64,000 nucleotides of DNA from Lepidostoma basale (GCA_022606425.2 JAHDVF020000435.1:36313-100312); one strand, 5' to 3'. Positions 1-9,217 are shown, counted from the stretch's first letter. Notes: a model not told the origin generated them from the letters alone. Numbers and translations: made by a program.

Positions 1-25
1 AAAGTATTAATATGTTTTTTTAATG

Positions 26-250
26 TTACCAATACTTGTAGACAAATACTGGATTTTACCCATTGCGGGTTAATCATTGACATAAGGATTAATTGTATCT
101 GAATAGAGACGAAAATGTAAATTGTTTTTTTGGAAACAGAATATGATGGTCGAGGCGTTTACAGAACTTACGACCTGTAATTGGTTGGGTTCAGGATTTT
201 TCGGAAGAATTTTATTCGTATCAAAAGACCGCGTATTCTCTAGAGTCTAG
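26..250 (+). repeat. Rpt-1 interspersed repeat, copy 1
   Basis: Non-coding repeat recognised by its landmarks 'attgtatct.aatagagacga', 'tttacag.acttacgacctg' and 'attggttgggtt'. The same order of landmarks recurs near 5.54, 6.22, 26.4, 26.9, 46.9 and 53.2 kb. It has no open frame and no clear tRNA box A/B. Its class is unknown; a short DNA element or SINE body is possible. Confidence 0.6.
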
Positions 251-1356
251 ACTAAAACAGCGCTTAGAGGTATAATATTAAATGTCACGTGGTTGGAATC
301 GCATAGTTATATTAGGTTCTCTCTACGAAGGGAGCACTGCCAGTGTTAGGGTAAATGGAGACCTCACGGCTTGGTTTGATATCACGAAGGGTGTTAAGCA
401 GGGCTGCATGATGTCTCCATGGTTGTTCAATCTATATATGGACAAGTGTATGAAAGAACTTAAAGGTATAAATGCTGGTGCTAAGATGAGTGATTTATCT
501 GTAAACTGTCTGCTTTACGCGGACGATGCCGTTCTCGTTGCGGATAGTGCGGACGAATTACAAATCTTGGTGTCGAGAATGAATGAGGTATGCAAGTCAA
601 ATGATTTAATGATGAATGTCGGAAAGTCAAAGGTGATGGTTTTCGAAAGGGAAGAGCAAATGACAGTTTGTAATATAAGTGTGAACGAAGAGAACTTGGA
701 ACAGGTGAGGGAATTTGTGTATTTAGGTAGTATGTTCACAGCAGATGCCCGAACGGATAGCGACGTCGAAAGAAGGGTTGGTGCGGGTAACAAAGTGAAT
801 GGAGCTTTAAAAATAGTTATTGGAAACAAGAATTTATCAATGAAAGCGAAAACGGCCGTTCACAATGGAGTTCTGGTCCCAACCTTAATGTATGGAAGCG
901 AAGCATGGAACTGGCAAAAGAAGGATGAGAGTAGAATAAATGCGGTAGAGATGAGGTCCCTAAGACGTATGTGTGGTAGAACGATATACGACAGAATCTC
1001 AAATGCTGATATAAGAAAGGAATGTAGAGCGGAAGAAGGTATAATGAACAAAATTATGAAAGGATCGCTGCGTTGGTTCGGACATATGGAACGCATGGAT
1101 GGAGAAAGAATGGTTAAGAAAGTATACGTTAATGATGTAAATGGGGTACGAAGTCGAGGCAGACCGAGGAAAACATGGCATGACCAAATTAATCAAATTT
1201 TAAAGGTTGGTCATGTTAGAAGTCGGAGGAATCGACGTGCGTGTATGACTCGTTGTATGAATGTGGAGGAAGCTAGAGAGGTTTGCCAGGATAGAGTAGT
1301 GTGGCGGTCCATTCTCGGCGTGATGGTTTTGTTTGTTGTTGTTGTTGTTTGTTATA

Positions 1357-1387
1357 TTAGGTCCTTACATATGAAATTGGCGTTTTG
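1357..1387 (+). repeat. mariner 5' inverted terminal repeat
   Basis: Starts TTAGGTCCTTACATATG and continues into a GGCGTTTTG end. It pairs with 4930-4960 with a single mismatch at the fifth base. TA precedes it. Confidence 0.93.
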
Positions 1388-1412
1388 CCGTACTGGCAAC
1401 TTTGATCTCAAA

Positions 1413-1425
1413 TATCTTCTCTTTG
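1413..1425. repeat. Target-site duplication of the Penelope-like element (left copy)
   Basis: TATCTTCTCTTTG is repeated exactly at 3731-3743, on the other side of the Penelope-like element. This fixes its limits to 1426-3730. Confidence 0.85.
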
Positions 1426-1457
1426 AAGTAAGAACGTAAATTTCCACGGTTATCATA

Positions 1458-1879
1458 TACAGAAATATTTTTCGGGGTGAAACCGTGTTCCCTCTCGTCA
1501 AGCTCCACCAACGTTTCGGAGGCCCTTGCGGCCTCCATCATCAGGGTGTTAGAAATTCGGCTATTCATAACTTAGAATATATTAAGAAATGGCGAAAAAG
1601 AAAAATATAAGTAGATTATGAAAGATAATAATATATCTATGAAATCAGAAGAAAAAATTAAATCCGAATCTAAATAACTCAGAAGAAAAAATAATACAAG
1701 ATATAAGTAACAAAGAGAACCTAGACTCAAAAGAAAATACAAGATATAAGTAACAAGGAGAAAATAAAACTCAAAAGAAAATACAAGATATAAGTAACAA
1801 AGAGAAAATAGACTCAAAAGACAAGACAACAAATAAATACAATAAAGCAAGAGAATAAAACAAAGTTAGGTACAACCGA
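1458..1879 (-). repeat. Left pLTR of the Penelope-like element
   Basis: Inverted copy of 3346-3730. It has imperfect subrepeats of roughly 35-50 bp ('aatacaagatataagtaaca' units, 1690-1810), one more than the right arm. The apparent small ORF reading MNSRISNTLMMEAARASETL is the hammerhead-bearing segment read as protein, not a gene. Confidence 0.88.
1506..1548 (-). ncRNA. Hammerhead-ribozyme-like motif, left pLTR
   Basis: Inverted twin of the motif at 3642-3684, with identical core, stem II and stem I pairs. See that entry for the structure. Confidence 0.72.
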
Positions 1880-1889
1880 CTCACTCTCT

Positions 1890-3032
1890 ATGATTTCTGA
1901 AATCTACGATGAAGACATGTGCAATCTCTTTAGGCACTGTCTGAAAAGTGGATATTTCTCGTTCATGGGTGAATACTATGAACAGGTTGAAGGTGTTGCT
2001 ATGGGGTCGCCATTATCTCCGGTGATCGCCAATTTTTTCATGGAAAACTTCGAAAGTACAGCCTTAGACACGGCTACCCTAACCCCCAAAACTTGGCTCA
2101 GATATGTTGACGACGTCTTCGCTATCTGGCCCCATGGGAGAAAGGAATTAGATGTGTTCTTGGACCACTTGAATTCTTTACATCCTCTCATACAGTTCAC
2201 CATGGAGCTGGAGAATGATAAAACTCTTCCTTTTCTCGACGTTGAGGTTCGAAGACTAGCCGATGGTGGACTGGGACACAGAGTGTACAGGAAACCTACC
2301 CATACTAATCGATACTTGCATGCTAATTCGCATCATCACCCTTCGCAAAAGAGAGGCCTGGTTAACACTTTGGTTACCAGAGCAATTCGAATCTGCGAAG
2401 AGAGTTCGATTAAGGAGGAACTGAATACACTCACCGGTGCTCTCGAGTCCAACGGTTACTCCAGACGACAGATTAACCAAACAATATCTGCAGTTTCTGC
2501 CCCACGAAAAGACAGGGACGAGGAAATGTCAACGAGAGGTCTGGCTTTTCTCCCGTACGTTAAAAGCGTCACGGATAGAATTGCCAAGGTCTTAAGAAGA
2601 CATCAAATCAAAACTGTTTTTGGTACGGGCTCGAAGATTGTCAACTTTCTCAAGTCGCCTAAGGACAGAGATCCTTTGGAGACTGACGGAGTGTATCGTC
2701 TTAGCTGTCAAGGGTGTGATAAAGTGTACGTTGGCCAGACAGCGCGTATAATCACTAAACGTGTGAACGAGCATAAAAGAGCTTGTAAGCACGGTCACCC
2801 GGATAAATCAGCCATAGCTGAACATTTTCTTGATACTGGGCATTTCTTTGGTTTTGAGCCTACGGTACTAGGCAGGCCCAGAAATCACCGCGCACGCCTC
2901 ATCAGTGAGTCGATAGAAATCTATAAACATCCCAATAACATAAATAGAGATGACGGCCTCCAACTCAAGTCGGCATGGTTCCCTATATTACAAAAAACTT
3001 CACGAGTTAATACTCGTAAAACACTCAATTAG
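1890..3032 (+). CDS. Penelope-like reverse transcriptase with GIY-YIG endonuclease (N-terminally truncated)
   Basis: 380 codons. Residues 34-50 (VEGVAMGSPLSPVIANF) and YVDD at 72-75 are the RT palm motifs in the Penelope style. FLDVEV (115-120), YRKPTHTNRYLH (133-144) and the FLKSPKD linker (253-259) follow. The C-terminus is a GIY-YIG nuclease: GVY 267-269, a CxxC pair (C273, C276) between the two half motifs, YVGQTAR 280-286, then NEHK (293-296) and EHFLDTGH (311-318). These residues make cDNA from the element RNA and nick the target. Penelope proteins are usually about twice this length; the RT fingers are missing and the frame starts about 10 bases after the left arm, so this copy is probably immobile by itself. 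No stop or frameshift interrupts what remains. The ATG at 1890 is simply the first available. Confidence 0.93.
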   Translation: MISEIYDEDMCNLFRHCLKSGYFSFMGEYYEQVEGVAMGSPLSPVIANFFMENFESTALDTATLTPKTWLRYVDDVFAIWPHGRKELDVFLDHLNSLHPLIQFTMELENDKTLPFLDVEVRRLADGGLGHRVYRKPTHTNRYLHANSHHHPSQKRGLVNTLVTRAIRICEESSIKEELNTLTGALESNGYSRRQINQTISAVSAPRKDRDEEMSTRGLAFLPYVKSVTDRIAKVLRRHQIKTVFGTGSKIVNFLKSPKDRDPLETDGVYRLSCQGCDKVYVGQTARIITKRVNEHKRACKHGHPDKSAIAEHFLDTGHFFGFEPTVLGRPRNHRARLISESIEIYKHPNNINRDDGLQLKSAWFPILQKTSRVNTRKTLN

Positions 3033-3345
3033 TGAATTTCGCCACTAAACTTTCTTTCTTTTCATTATATAAGTTTATCTTATTCCTTTGAAATGTTTAA
3101 TTTTACAACCTTCCTTTTCTTAAGAACTTTCTAAACTTGGCATTGTCCAGAGAATTCGACGTAATTACGAGTATTACACTTAATTACCACAACCCCCCTT
3201 TTGGGTTTTTTCCCCTTTACATCGGAATTTCTTACGATTCACGACACATCACCACTTTCACTTCATATTTGACAGCTGTCTGCTTACGGCACGGTATCGC
3301 CAAGTAGAAGCTAAATACACACTTACACACTACACAACTAGGTAT

Positions 3346-3730
3346 TCGGTTGTACCTAACTTTGTTTTATTCTCTTGCTTTATTGTATTTATTTGTTGTC
3401 TTGTCTTTTGAGTCTATTTTCTCTTTGTTACTTATATCTTGTATTTTCTTTTGTTTTAGTTTTTAGTTTCTCCTTTGTTACTTATATCTTGTATTATTTT
3501 TTCTTCTGAGTTATTTAGATTCGGATTTAATTTTTTCTTCTGATTTCATAGATATATTATTATCTTTCATAATCTACTTATATTTTTTCTTTTTTCGCCA
3601 TTTCTTAATATATTCTAAGTTATGAATAGCCGAATTTCTAACACCCTGATGATGGAGGCCGCAAGGGCCTCCGAAACGTTGGTGGAGCTTGACGAGAGGG
3701 AACACGGTTTCACCCCGAAAAATATTTCTG
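3346..3730 (+). repeat. Right pLTR of the Penelope-like element
   Basis: Inverted copy of 1458-1879. It is T-rich at its start, carries the hammerhead motif at 3642-3684 and ends at the 13-bp TSD (3731-3743). Confidence 0.88.
3642..3684 (+). ncRNA. Hammerhead-ribozyme-like motif, right pLTR
   Basis: Order 5' to 3': stem I strand CACC (3642-3645), core CUGAUGA (3646-3652), one extra U, stem II of 7 bp (GGAGGCC with GGCCUCC) closed by GCAAG, then GAA, then ACGU, a self-complementary tract that can act as stem III between two copies, U17 at 3680, and stem I partner GGUG (3681-3684). Predicted cleavage is after 3680. Hammerheads in PLE pLTRs are known. The base between the core and stem II and the GUU rather than GUC site may lower activity. 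Confidence 0.75.
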
Positions 3731-3862
3731 TATCTTCTCTTTGGTTAGGAATTCCAAATTCAAATTTATACAGCTATTTACTCAAGTATTTGTATTTCGA
3801 AAATTATAATTCATTTGTTTTTTCCTCAATTGTTTTTTTCTTTGCGTCACTCAGTTTACAAA

Positions 3863-4882
3863 ATGGAAAACTTGAAATATCGCGTTATTTACGAGTATGA
3901 GTTCCACCGTGGCACCAGTGCTGCAGAAACGGCTCGAAGGATTAATGATGTGTATGGCGACGGTGCCGCAAAAGAAAACACAGTGCGTTTTTGGTTCCAA
4001 CGTTTTCGTTCTGGAAATTTCGACCTGCAGAACAAGCCCCGTGGACGGCCGGAGACCAAAGTTGATAATGAAGAATTGAAGGCTATTGTGGAAGCGGATC
4101 CATCGCAAACCACGTCCGAGTTAGCTGCAGGCTGCGGTGTTAGTGATAAAACTGTTTTAATCCACTTGAAGCAAATTGGGAAGGTGAAAAAGCTTGAAAG
4201 GTGGGTACCTCACGAATTGAGTGAAGCAAATCAACAAACGCTCGTTGACTGCTGCATTGCATTACTCAACCGGCACAATAATGAAGGGATTTTGAATCGA
4301 ATCATTACCTGTGATGAAAAGTTGATCCTGTATGATAATCGGAAGCGCTCATCGCAATGGCTGAACCCTGCCGAACCAGCCAAACCATGCCCCAAACGAA
4401 AATTGACTCCAAAAAAGTTACTTGTGAGCGTTTGGTGGACTAGTGCTGGTGTCGTTCACTACAGCTTTGTTAAATCTGGCCAGACGATTACGGCAGATGT
4501 CTTTTGTCAGCAACTGCAAACCATGATGGAAAAGCTAGCTGCTAAACAACCGAGGCTGATTAATCGCTCTAGGCCACTGCTTCTTCATGATAACGCTAGA
4601 CCAATCACTGCACAACAGACGGCTACCGAATTAGAAGAGCTTCAATTGGAATGTCTAAGACATCCACCGTACTCTCCGGACCTTGCCCCAACAGATTACT
4701 ATTTTTTTCGAAATTCGGATAACTTCTTGCAAGGGAAAAAATTCAACTCCGATGGGGCAGTCCAAACCGACTTCAAAGATTTTATTGATTCCCGTCCGAA
4801 TGGTTTTTTTAGTAAAGGGATCGATGAACTATCTATGAGATGGCAAAAGTGCATAGATAGCAATGGTACATACTTTGATTAA
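3863..4882 (+). CDS. mariner transposase, DD34D, intact
   Basis: 339 residues from the ATG at 3863; an ATG 48 bases upstream is in frame but adds residues unlike the family. The N-terminal half is the paired helix-turn-helix DNA-binding region (GTSAAETARRI near 17; GVSDKTVLIHLKQIG 92-106). WVPHELSE (114-121) is the family linker signature. Catalytic residues are D151 (TCDEKL), D243 (HDNARP) and D278 (SPDLAPTDYYFF), with 34 residues between the last two, so the mariner DD34D triad is complete. It cuts at the TTAG ITRs and inserts at TA. No stop or frameshift is visible. TCDEKL departs from the usual TGDEKW and could weaken activity. The leader is split by the Penelope-like insertion, so transcription from the original promoter is doubtful. 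Mariner is near certain; the subfamily is not assigned. Confidence 0.95.
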   Translation: MENLKYRVIYEYEFHRGTSAAETARRINDVYGDGAAKENTVRFWFQRFRSGNFDLQNKPRGRPETKVDNEELKAIVEADPSQTTSELAAGCGVSDKTVLIHLKQIGKVKKLERWVPHELSEANQQTLVDCCIALLNRHNNEGILNRIITCDEKLILYDNRKRSSQWLNPAEPAKPCPKRKLTPKKLLVSVWWTSAGVVHYSFVKSGQTITADVFCQQLQTMMEKLAAKQPRLINRSRPLLLHDNARPITAQQTATELEELQLECLRHPPYSPDLAPTDYYFFRNSDNFLQGKKFNSDGAVQTDFKDFIDSRPNGFFSKGIDELSMRWQKCIDSNGTYFD

Positions 4883-4929
4883 ATAAATATATTATATTTA
4901 AAAAAAATCAACTTTATGTTCTTCCCATA

Positions 4930-4960
4930 CAAAACGCCAATTTCATATGTAAGGATCTAA
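4930..4960 (-). repeat. mariner 3' inverted terminal repeat
   Basis: Inverted match of 1357-1387 with one mismatch, followed by TA at 4961-4962. Confidence 0.93.
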
Positions 4961-4962
4961 TA

Positions 4963-5540
4963 TTTAATATAACGTGAAACCCCATTAAAATTAACGAGCG
5001 TACGCCACTGAGAAGCGTGTGATAAAATAAAGAATCGGGTCTATAGTTTGCTGCGCATCCGTATAATAATAGAAGTTCACTGGGATGGGACATTTTTTGG
5101 CACCGGCGTCTACCCAGGGCGTCGCGGCGCTGTTAGCGCGGCTCTTGTGCCCGCTTAGTTTCTGCGCTTACTCGCGGTGAGTCCCGCACAATACCGGCCG
5201 GTAGCCAGACAACTATAGTCTCGCAGTGCTTGGCACTTGTGGAGTGAGTGTATGATATTGGCACCTGTTAACTCGCCTTAAAAGCGCGCACGCCGCGACC
5301 AGTGTTATATTTATGTGACAAATAGAACTTTCTCCCCGAACAATTCGCTACTTGGCAGTGCTGTGTTGTGAAGAACGCTTTAAGTGCTGTAATTGAATAT
5401 GTTAATTACAAGATCCCAAACGAATTCTACTACAAATAATGGAATGAAGCTTACTTAGTCATCTAAATAACATACTCAGGTGTTAATTTAAATTTCTTAG
5501 TCGAAGAAGTTCATTGCAAATAATGAAAATAATAAATGAT
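4963..5540. other. Unassigned; contains a GC-rich, CpG-rich block (about 5095-5310)
   Basis: No ORF and no recognised repeat. The block is far more GC-rich than its surroundings. It holds CpG-dense sequence, a possible splice donor GGTGAGTC near 5176-5183 and CAGTG/GAGTG initiator-like strings. It could be a promoter and non-coding first exon, or an old LTR or MITE piece. The rest to 5540 is AT-rich and featureless. Confidence 0.3.
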
Positions 5541-5730
5541 TAATGTTCTTAATGGATGGCGATAGTGTAGATTGAATTAAAAATGTGAAATGTTCCTCAA
5601 CATTGTAGCATATATACATTTTTCAAAAAAATTGTCAGACGTGGTGATTGTAAGAAGGGCGGAATGGGGAATGTTGTTAAACATAAAGCGATCGCTCAAC
5701 CCAACCAATAACAGGTCATAAGTCCTGTAA
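5541..5730 (-). repeat. Rpt-1 fragment, left duplicate flanking a LINE-A copy
   Basis: Matches 6222-6412 over the whole length at about 93-94 percent by eye. The LINE-A fragment lies exactly between the two copies. Confidence 0.7.
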
Positions 5731-5733
5731 TGA

Positions 5734-6205
5734 AAGTGAAGAATGGAACTGGCAAAAGAAGGATGAAAGTATAATAAATGCCTTAGAAATGAGATCTCTT
5801 AGAAGAATGTGTGGATACTCTGTTGTATGATAGAGAGCCGATTGAAAATATAAGAAGTGAATGCGGTGCGAATGATAGTGTCATGAACAAAATAATGAAA
5901 GGATTATTAAGATGGTTTGGACACTTGGAATGAATGAAGAAAGAATGTTAAAAAAAATTATATGTAAATGATGTAAATGGAACCAGAAATAGAGGAAGAC
6001 CGAGGAAAACGTGGCACGATCAAATAAATCAAATATTTAATGTCGGCCATGTGAGGAGTCAGAAAAATCGACGCGCGTGCATGGCACGATGTATGAATGT
6101 TGAGGAACCGAGAGAAATATGTCAGGAAAGTAAAGTGTGACAGTCCATTATTTCTGCCTACCCCTTCGGGGAGACGGCGTGATGGTTAGTAAGTTAGTTT
6201 AAATG
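5734..6205 (+). pseudogene. LINE-A2 3' fragment
   Basis: C-terminal part from the GSEAWNWQKKD region to the 3' end. It shows the GRPRKTWHDQINQ and MNVEE..EICQ segments broken by frameshifts, then 'ccccttcggggagacggcg' and a GTTA-type tail. It lies between two Rpt-1 duplicates. Confidence 0.85.
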
Positions 6206-6221
6206 TTAAATAATAAATAAG

Positions 6222-6490
6222 TAATGTTCTTAATGGATGGCGCTAGTGTAGATTGAACTAAAAAATGTGAAGTGTTCCTCAACATTGTAGCATATATACA
6301 TCTTCCGAAAAATTTGTCAGACGTGGTGGTCGTAAGAAGGGCGGAATGGAGAATGTTGTTAAACGTAAAGCGATCGCTTAACCCAACCAATGACAGGTCA
6401 TAAGTCCTGTAAGCGCCTCGGCCACCATATTCTGTTCCCAGAAAACAATTGACATCTTCGTCTCTATTGAGATACAATTAATCCTTATAA
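6222..6490 (-). repeat. Rpt-1, near full copy
   Basis: Runs from 'atggcgctagtgtagatt' to 'tctattgagatacaattaat'. Its first 190 bases duplicate 5541-5730. Confidence 0.7.
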
Positions 6491-6527
6491 ATGAATAATG
6501 ATAAAAAAAAATCCCTTATAATGTATG

Positions 6528-6785
6528 GTGACGACCTTTCGTGACCGAGTTGTAAGTGTTTTGGCTACCATACCGTAGGTTCCAGGTTCGATTCTCGGCG
6601 ATGGCAGTGTGATTGTCACACTGTCTTTGGTCTGGTGAAAAATTTTCGTGACAATAAAATGGCGATAAATTAGCTACCTATCACGTGTAACGAGAATCAA
6701 TATGATTGCTATACCCTTTACATCGATTAAGCTAGCGATGTAATGATGTAAAGAGCGATTTAACAAAATAATAATAATAATATCT
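6528..6785 (+). mobile_element. tRNA-derived SINE, degenerate copy
   Basis: Begins 'gacgacctttcgtgaccgag' (decayed box A), has box B GGTTCGATTCT, then the family body 'gcagtgtgattgtcacactg', 'aaaatggcgataaattagct' and an ATA-repeat tail. Same family as 31.24, 33.25, 45.0, 45.98, 48.93 and 59.47 kb. Confidence 0.85.
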
Positions 6786-7146
6786 TCATCTTCTTCTACT
6801 TCCTCGTAGTTAAGGTCGTATCGTTCTGGGATGATGATGTCCAGGCATCTCTGCATATTTTTGGCGGTCTTTCTGGTAGTCTCTTGCTGCTTGGGTTTCC
6901 ATCTTTAACAATTTTTGCAATGCTTGTATTTTCCATGCGTTCCACGTGGTGTCTCCAAAAGCGCCTTCTGCTTCTTCCCCATCTTACTATGTCCTCAACA
7001 CCACAAACAGCCCATATCGTTTCATTTCTGATATTATAGTTGAGGGATTTGTCTGCAATGAAGCGTGGTGTTCGCATTTTTGCTACTCTAAGAAGGTTCT
7101 TATTTCGATTGGTATCGGCTCTGACCTCTATACAATGGTATGGCAC
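6786..7146 (-). pseudogene. LINE-I C-terminal fragment
   Basis: A 116-residue frame with the pattern of a LINE C-terminus: RIAKMRTPRFI-like start, IWAVCGVEDIVRWGRSRRRFW, HHVERM, then a degenerate GRP-type basic segment. The strand and class are inferred from this layout; the exact family is not recognised. Confidence 0.5.
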
Positions 7147-7402
7147 AATATATTTAGTTTAATTGCCAAATTGTCTTATGTTAACTTCAATTTATATACT
7201 TTCATACTGCAGACGACTGTCGTTTTCTTATATGGTATATGTTATTGATATCGCTGTATGTTAGCCTTTATTAATTTCATTTGGTTTAATAATTAAAACC
7301 AGAAAATGGCAGCTAACTGCTGAAATCGGTCGAATCCAAGTGGAATGAAACTAAATGTACATTATAAAGGGTTTTATATACTCGGGAGTCTTAAAGATAA
7401 TT

Positions 7403-7690
7403 CATTCATTCATTTCTCAGCGCTACATCCCGGTGTGGGACTTGGCCTCCTCCACAACGGTCCTCCACTGACTTCTGTCTATGCCCATCACTCTCCATTC
7501 CCCAGCTCCTTCCATTTCCTCCCAATCTTCTTCCACGCAATCCGCCCATCTTTTCCTCGGTCTGCCTCTTGGTTTCTTTTCGCGGGGCACCCATCTGGAT
7601 ATAACTTGTGGTGTTCTACCCTCTGGCATTCTTTCCACATGGCCATTCTTCCAAAGGCGTTGAGACTTACAGAATCTCACTACTGTCTTA
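7403..7690 (-). pseudogene. LINE-H C-terminal fragment
   Basis: Reads RLWKNGHVERMPEGRTPQVI...KKPRGRPRKRWADCVEEDWEEM...RSQWRTVVEEAKSHTGM, a typical LINE reverse-transcriptase C-terminus ending at a stop. Only about 85 residues survive. The 250 bases on its left (7151-7402) hold nothing I recognise. Confidence 0.75.
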
Positions 7691-7929
7691 AAGATAATAT
7701 TGTTATTTATTTTATTTAATATCTGACGAGGAAAAAAATATTTACAACATTTTCAATCTTGCCGGAGTATATTATTTTTAAACGATATCATGAACCATTT
7801 TTCTTCTTGTTCCTCTCTGATCGGATGTTGGATAACATAAAGATTACTTTTTATTTTGGATTCAGCAGAATACTATACAGAGAATCGTTTGTTTTTTAAA
7901 TGTATAGCCAGTTTGTTATTTCTTGAACA

Positions 7930-8100
7930 ATGATGTAACCGCCACATCAAATAATTAATACGAATGAAAACGTCCATTTTATGTGAAAAACACGTTTCGT
8001 CTACATTTGATAAAGTCTAAAACTGGCGAAATATGCCATTCATATAAAATATAGCAAAACTTCTAGAAAACAGACGTTTTCATTATTAATTATTTAACTA
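7930..8100. repeat. Pal-B palindromic element, incomplete
   Basis: Arms 'aatacgaatgaaaacgtcc' and 'aaacagacgttttcat' face each other around 'gaaacacgtttcgtc' and 'tggcgaaatatgcc'. Decayed copy of the commonest palindrome in the window (reference copies 8505-8725 and 27215-27405). Confidence 0.6.
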
Positions 8101-8504
8101 GTTGCAATCTTTAAGATTTTCTGCCATTTAAAAACTTGGTATACTGTACAATCGTTATCGATAATAAATTAAAGTTTTAATGTAAATTAACAATACCAAA
8201 TTGTTCTCTTTTTGTTTTCTACACTACCGTCATACATCAATAATCAGAACCAAATTCAAAATAAACCAGAAACGTTCTCAGGCATACGCATCTTGTGTAT
8301 TCAGAATTACTCACGGGGAGAATGGAAGTATTCCTCTCTCACTCTCTTGTATTTAAAATATTCTCGTACTCTTTCTTGACGACATCCGAAATCATTCGTC
8401 TTATAGACAGGATTTTACATCTTCTATCGAAAGTTCGTTTTCATCAATTTTACTTCTTTTTAATTTCAGTTATCTGTTTCTCATTTTTGTTCTTTGCACA
8501 ATGA
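8101..8504. other. No recognised feature
   Basis: AT-rich sequence. The longest open frame (69 codons) has low complexity, and I see no domain or repeat landmark. Confidence 0.5.
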
Positions 8505-8725
8505 TGTAAAATTTCATATTATGATACATAATTAATACGAATGAAAATGCCAATCTTCTGCAAATCTTATTATATTTTATTTTATGGAAATGACATACTT
8601 TACCTTGTTAAGGCATTATCAAATGTTTAACATTTGATAATTACTTTGCAAGGTGAAACATATCATTACCATAAAATATAATAAAACTTCTAGAAAACAT
8701 ACGTTTTCATTTGTATTTAATACTA
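8505..8725. repeat. Pal-B palindromic element
   Basis: Arms run 'atacgaatgaaaa', 'cttctgcaaatcttattata', 'atggaaatgacatac' and their inverse, meeting at 'aaatgtttaacatttgataa'. Pal-B copies hold 'ggcgaaacatgtc', the second half of a hammerhead-like module with stem III ACATGT, but the catalytic half is altered to TTGATAATG. Confidence 0.75.
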
Positions 8726-8884
8726 TTATTTCTCTTTTTCTGAAGTATTTAAGTTTCCAGTGCTTTGTAATGATTATAATTTGTTTTTCTTTATTCATTC
8801 GTTGCAGTACTTCGTAAATCGTTACTCTATCAGGCCACGATATTTTTAATATACTTTGATACTTCACAAATCAAAGCTTTAAAC

Positions 8885-9217
8885 CAGTGATTCCTTAAGT
8901 GGTCTATATAAACCCCCAGGGGTCCACGACAACTTGCAAGGGGTCTACGACAGTTGCAAAAAAATTGAAGGTCCATGAGATGTAAATGGGGGTCCACGAG
9001 ATGGTTCAACTAAATTGAAGCCGAATTTTGAAACGCAATACGAATATTGAAATCGTTGGCGACCTTTTTTATTAGCTCATTTGGGCAAAATCGGACGCTG
9101 AAAATCGTTGGCGACCTTCTTTTTTAGCTCGACAACGACCTTCTTTTTCATGGGGTTTACACAAAATAGAATAAATCGGCAAGGGGTCTACGGCACAAAA
9201 AAGTTTGGGAACCTCTG
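8885..9217. mobile_element. hAT-type MITE, 333 bp
   Basis: Starts CAGTGATTCC, ends GGGAACCTCTG (inverted, imperfect) and is flanked by the exact 8-bp duplication CTTTAAAC (8877-8884, 9218-9225), as expected for hAT transposition. It is non-coding, with repeated GGGGTC(C/T)ACGA strings inside. Confidence 0.88.

Larger units (their letters stand above)
282..1439 (+). pseudogene. LINE-A reverse transcriptase, 5'-truncated non-LTR retrotransposon ORF
   Basis: The longest LINE-A copy in the window (385 codons, uninterrupted). Recognisable sequence starts near residue 11. It covers the back half of a reverse transcriptase: GVKQGCMMSP (residues 37-46), the catalytic YADD (79-82), NVGKSK (112-117) and YLGSMF (147-152). 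It then has the C-terminal tail usual for RTE/Dong-like LINEs: YGSEAWNWQKKDE (204-216), RWFGHMERM (264-272) and SRGRPRKTW (291-299). Endonuclease and RT fingers are missing, so it cannot be autonomous. The LINE ends near 1352 in a GTT-rich tail; a short deletion just before the tail removes the usual stop, so the frame runs on into the adjoining mariner and stops at 1439. It is the reference for more than 40 shorter fragments in the window. The clade assignment is an inference from motif style. Confidence 0.85.
1426..3730 (+). mobile_element. Penelope-like element with inverted pLTRs, inserted in mariner
   Basis: Flanked by a 13-bp direct repeat. It consists of a short left extension (1426-1457), a left arm (1458-1879), a truncated RT/GIY-YIG ORF (1890-3032), a 3' spacer and a right arm (3346-3730) that is the inverted copy of the left arm. 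Inverted pseudo-LTRs plus a short unique extension at one end match the known layout of Penelope elements. The arms are nearly identical apart from one extra internal subrepeat on the left, so the insertion looks recent. Each arm holds a hammerhead-like motif. Confidence 0.9.
1357..4960 (+). mobile_element. mariner element, interrupted by a Penelope-like element
   Basis: Bounded by 31-bp inverted terminal repeats (1357-1387 and 4930-4960) that begin TTAG and differ at one base, with TA on each side (1355-1356, 4961-4962), the standard mariner target duplication. It carries one intact transposase gene. Without the 2.3-kb Penelope insertion and its TSD copy the element would be about 1.3 kb, the usual mariner size. 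It sits at the end of the LINE-A tail. Confidence 0.93.

Noticed and set aside
1572..1850. 92-codon minus-strand ORF rich in Leu, Tyr and Phe
   Set aside because: It arises from the AT-rich subrepeats of the left pLTR and has no transmembrane-protein character beyond composition.
3622..3900. 92-codon ORF starting MNSRISNTLMMEAARASETL, also present inverted at 1365-1568
   Set aside because: It is the hammerhead-bearing pLTR read as protein; it occurs in both arms and runs on into mariner sequence.
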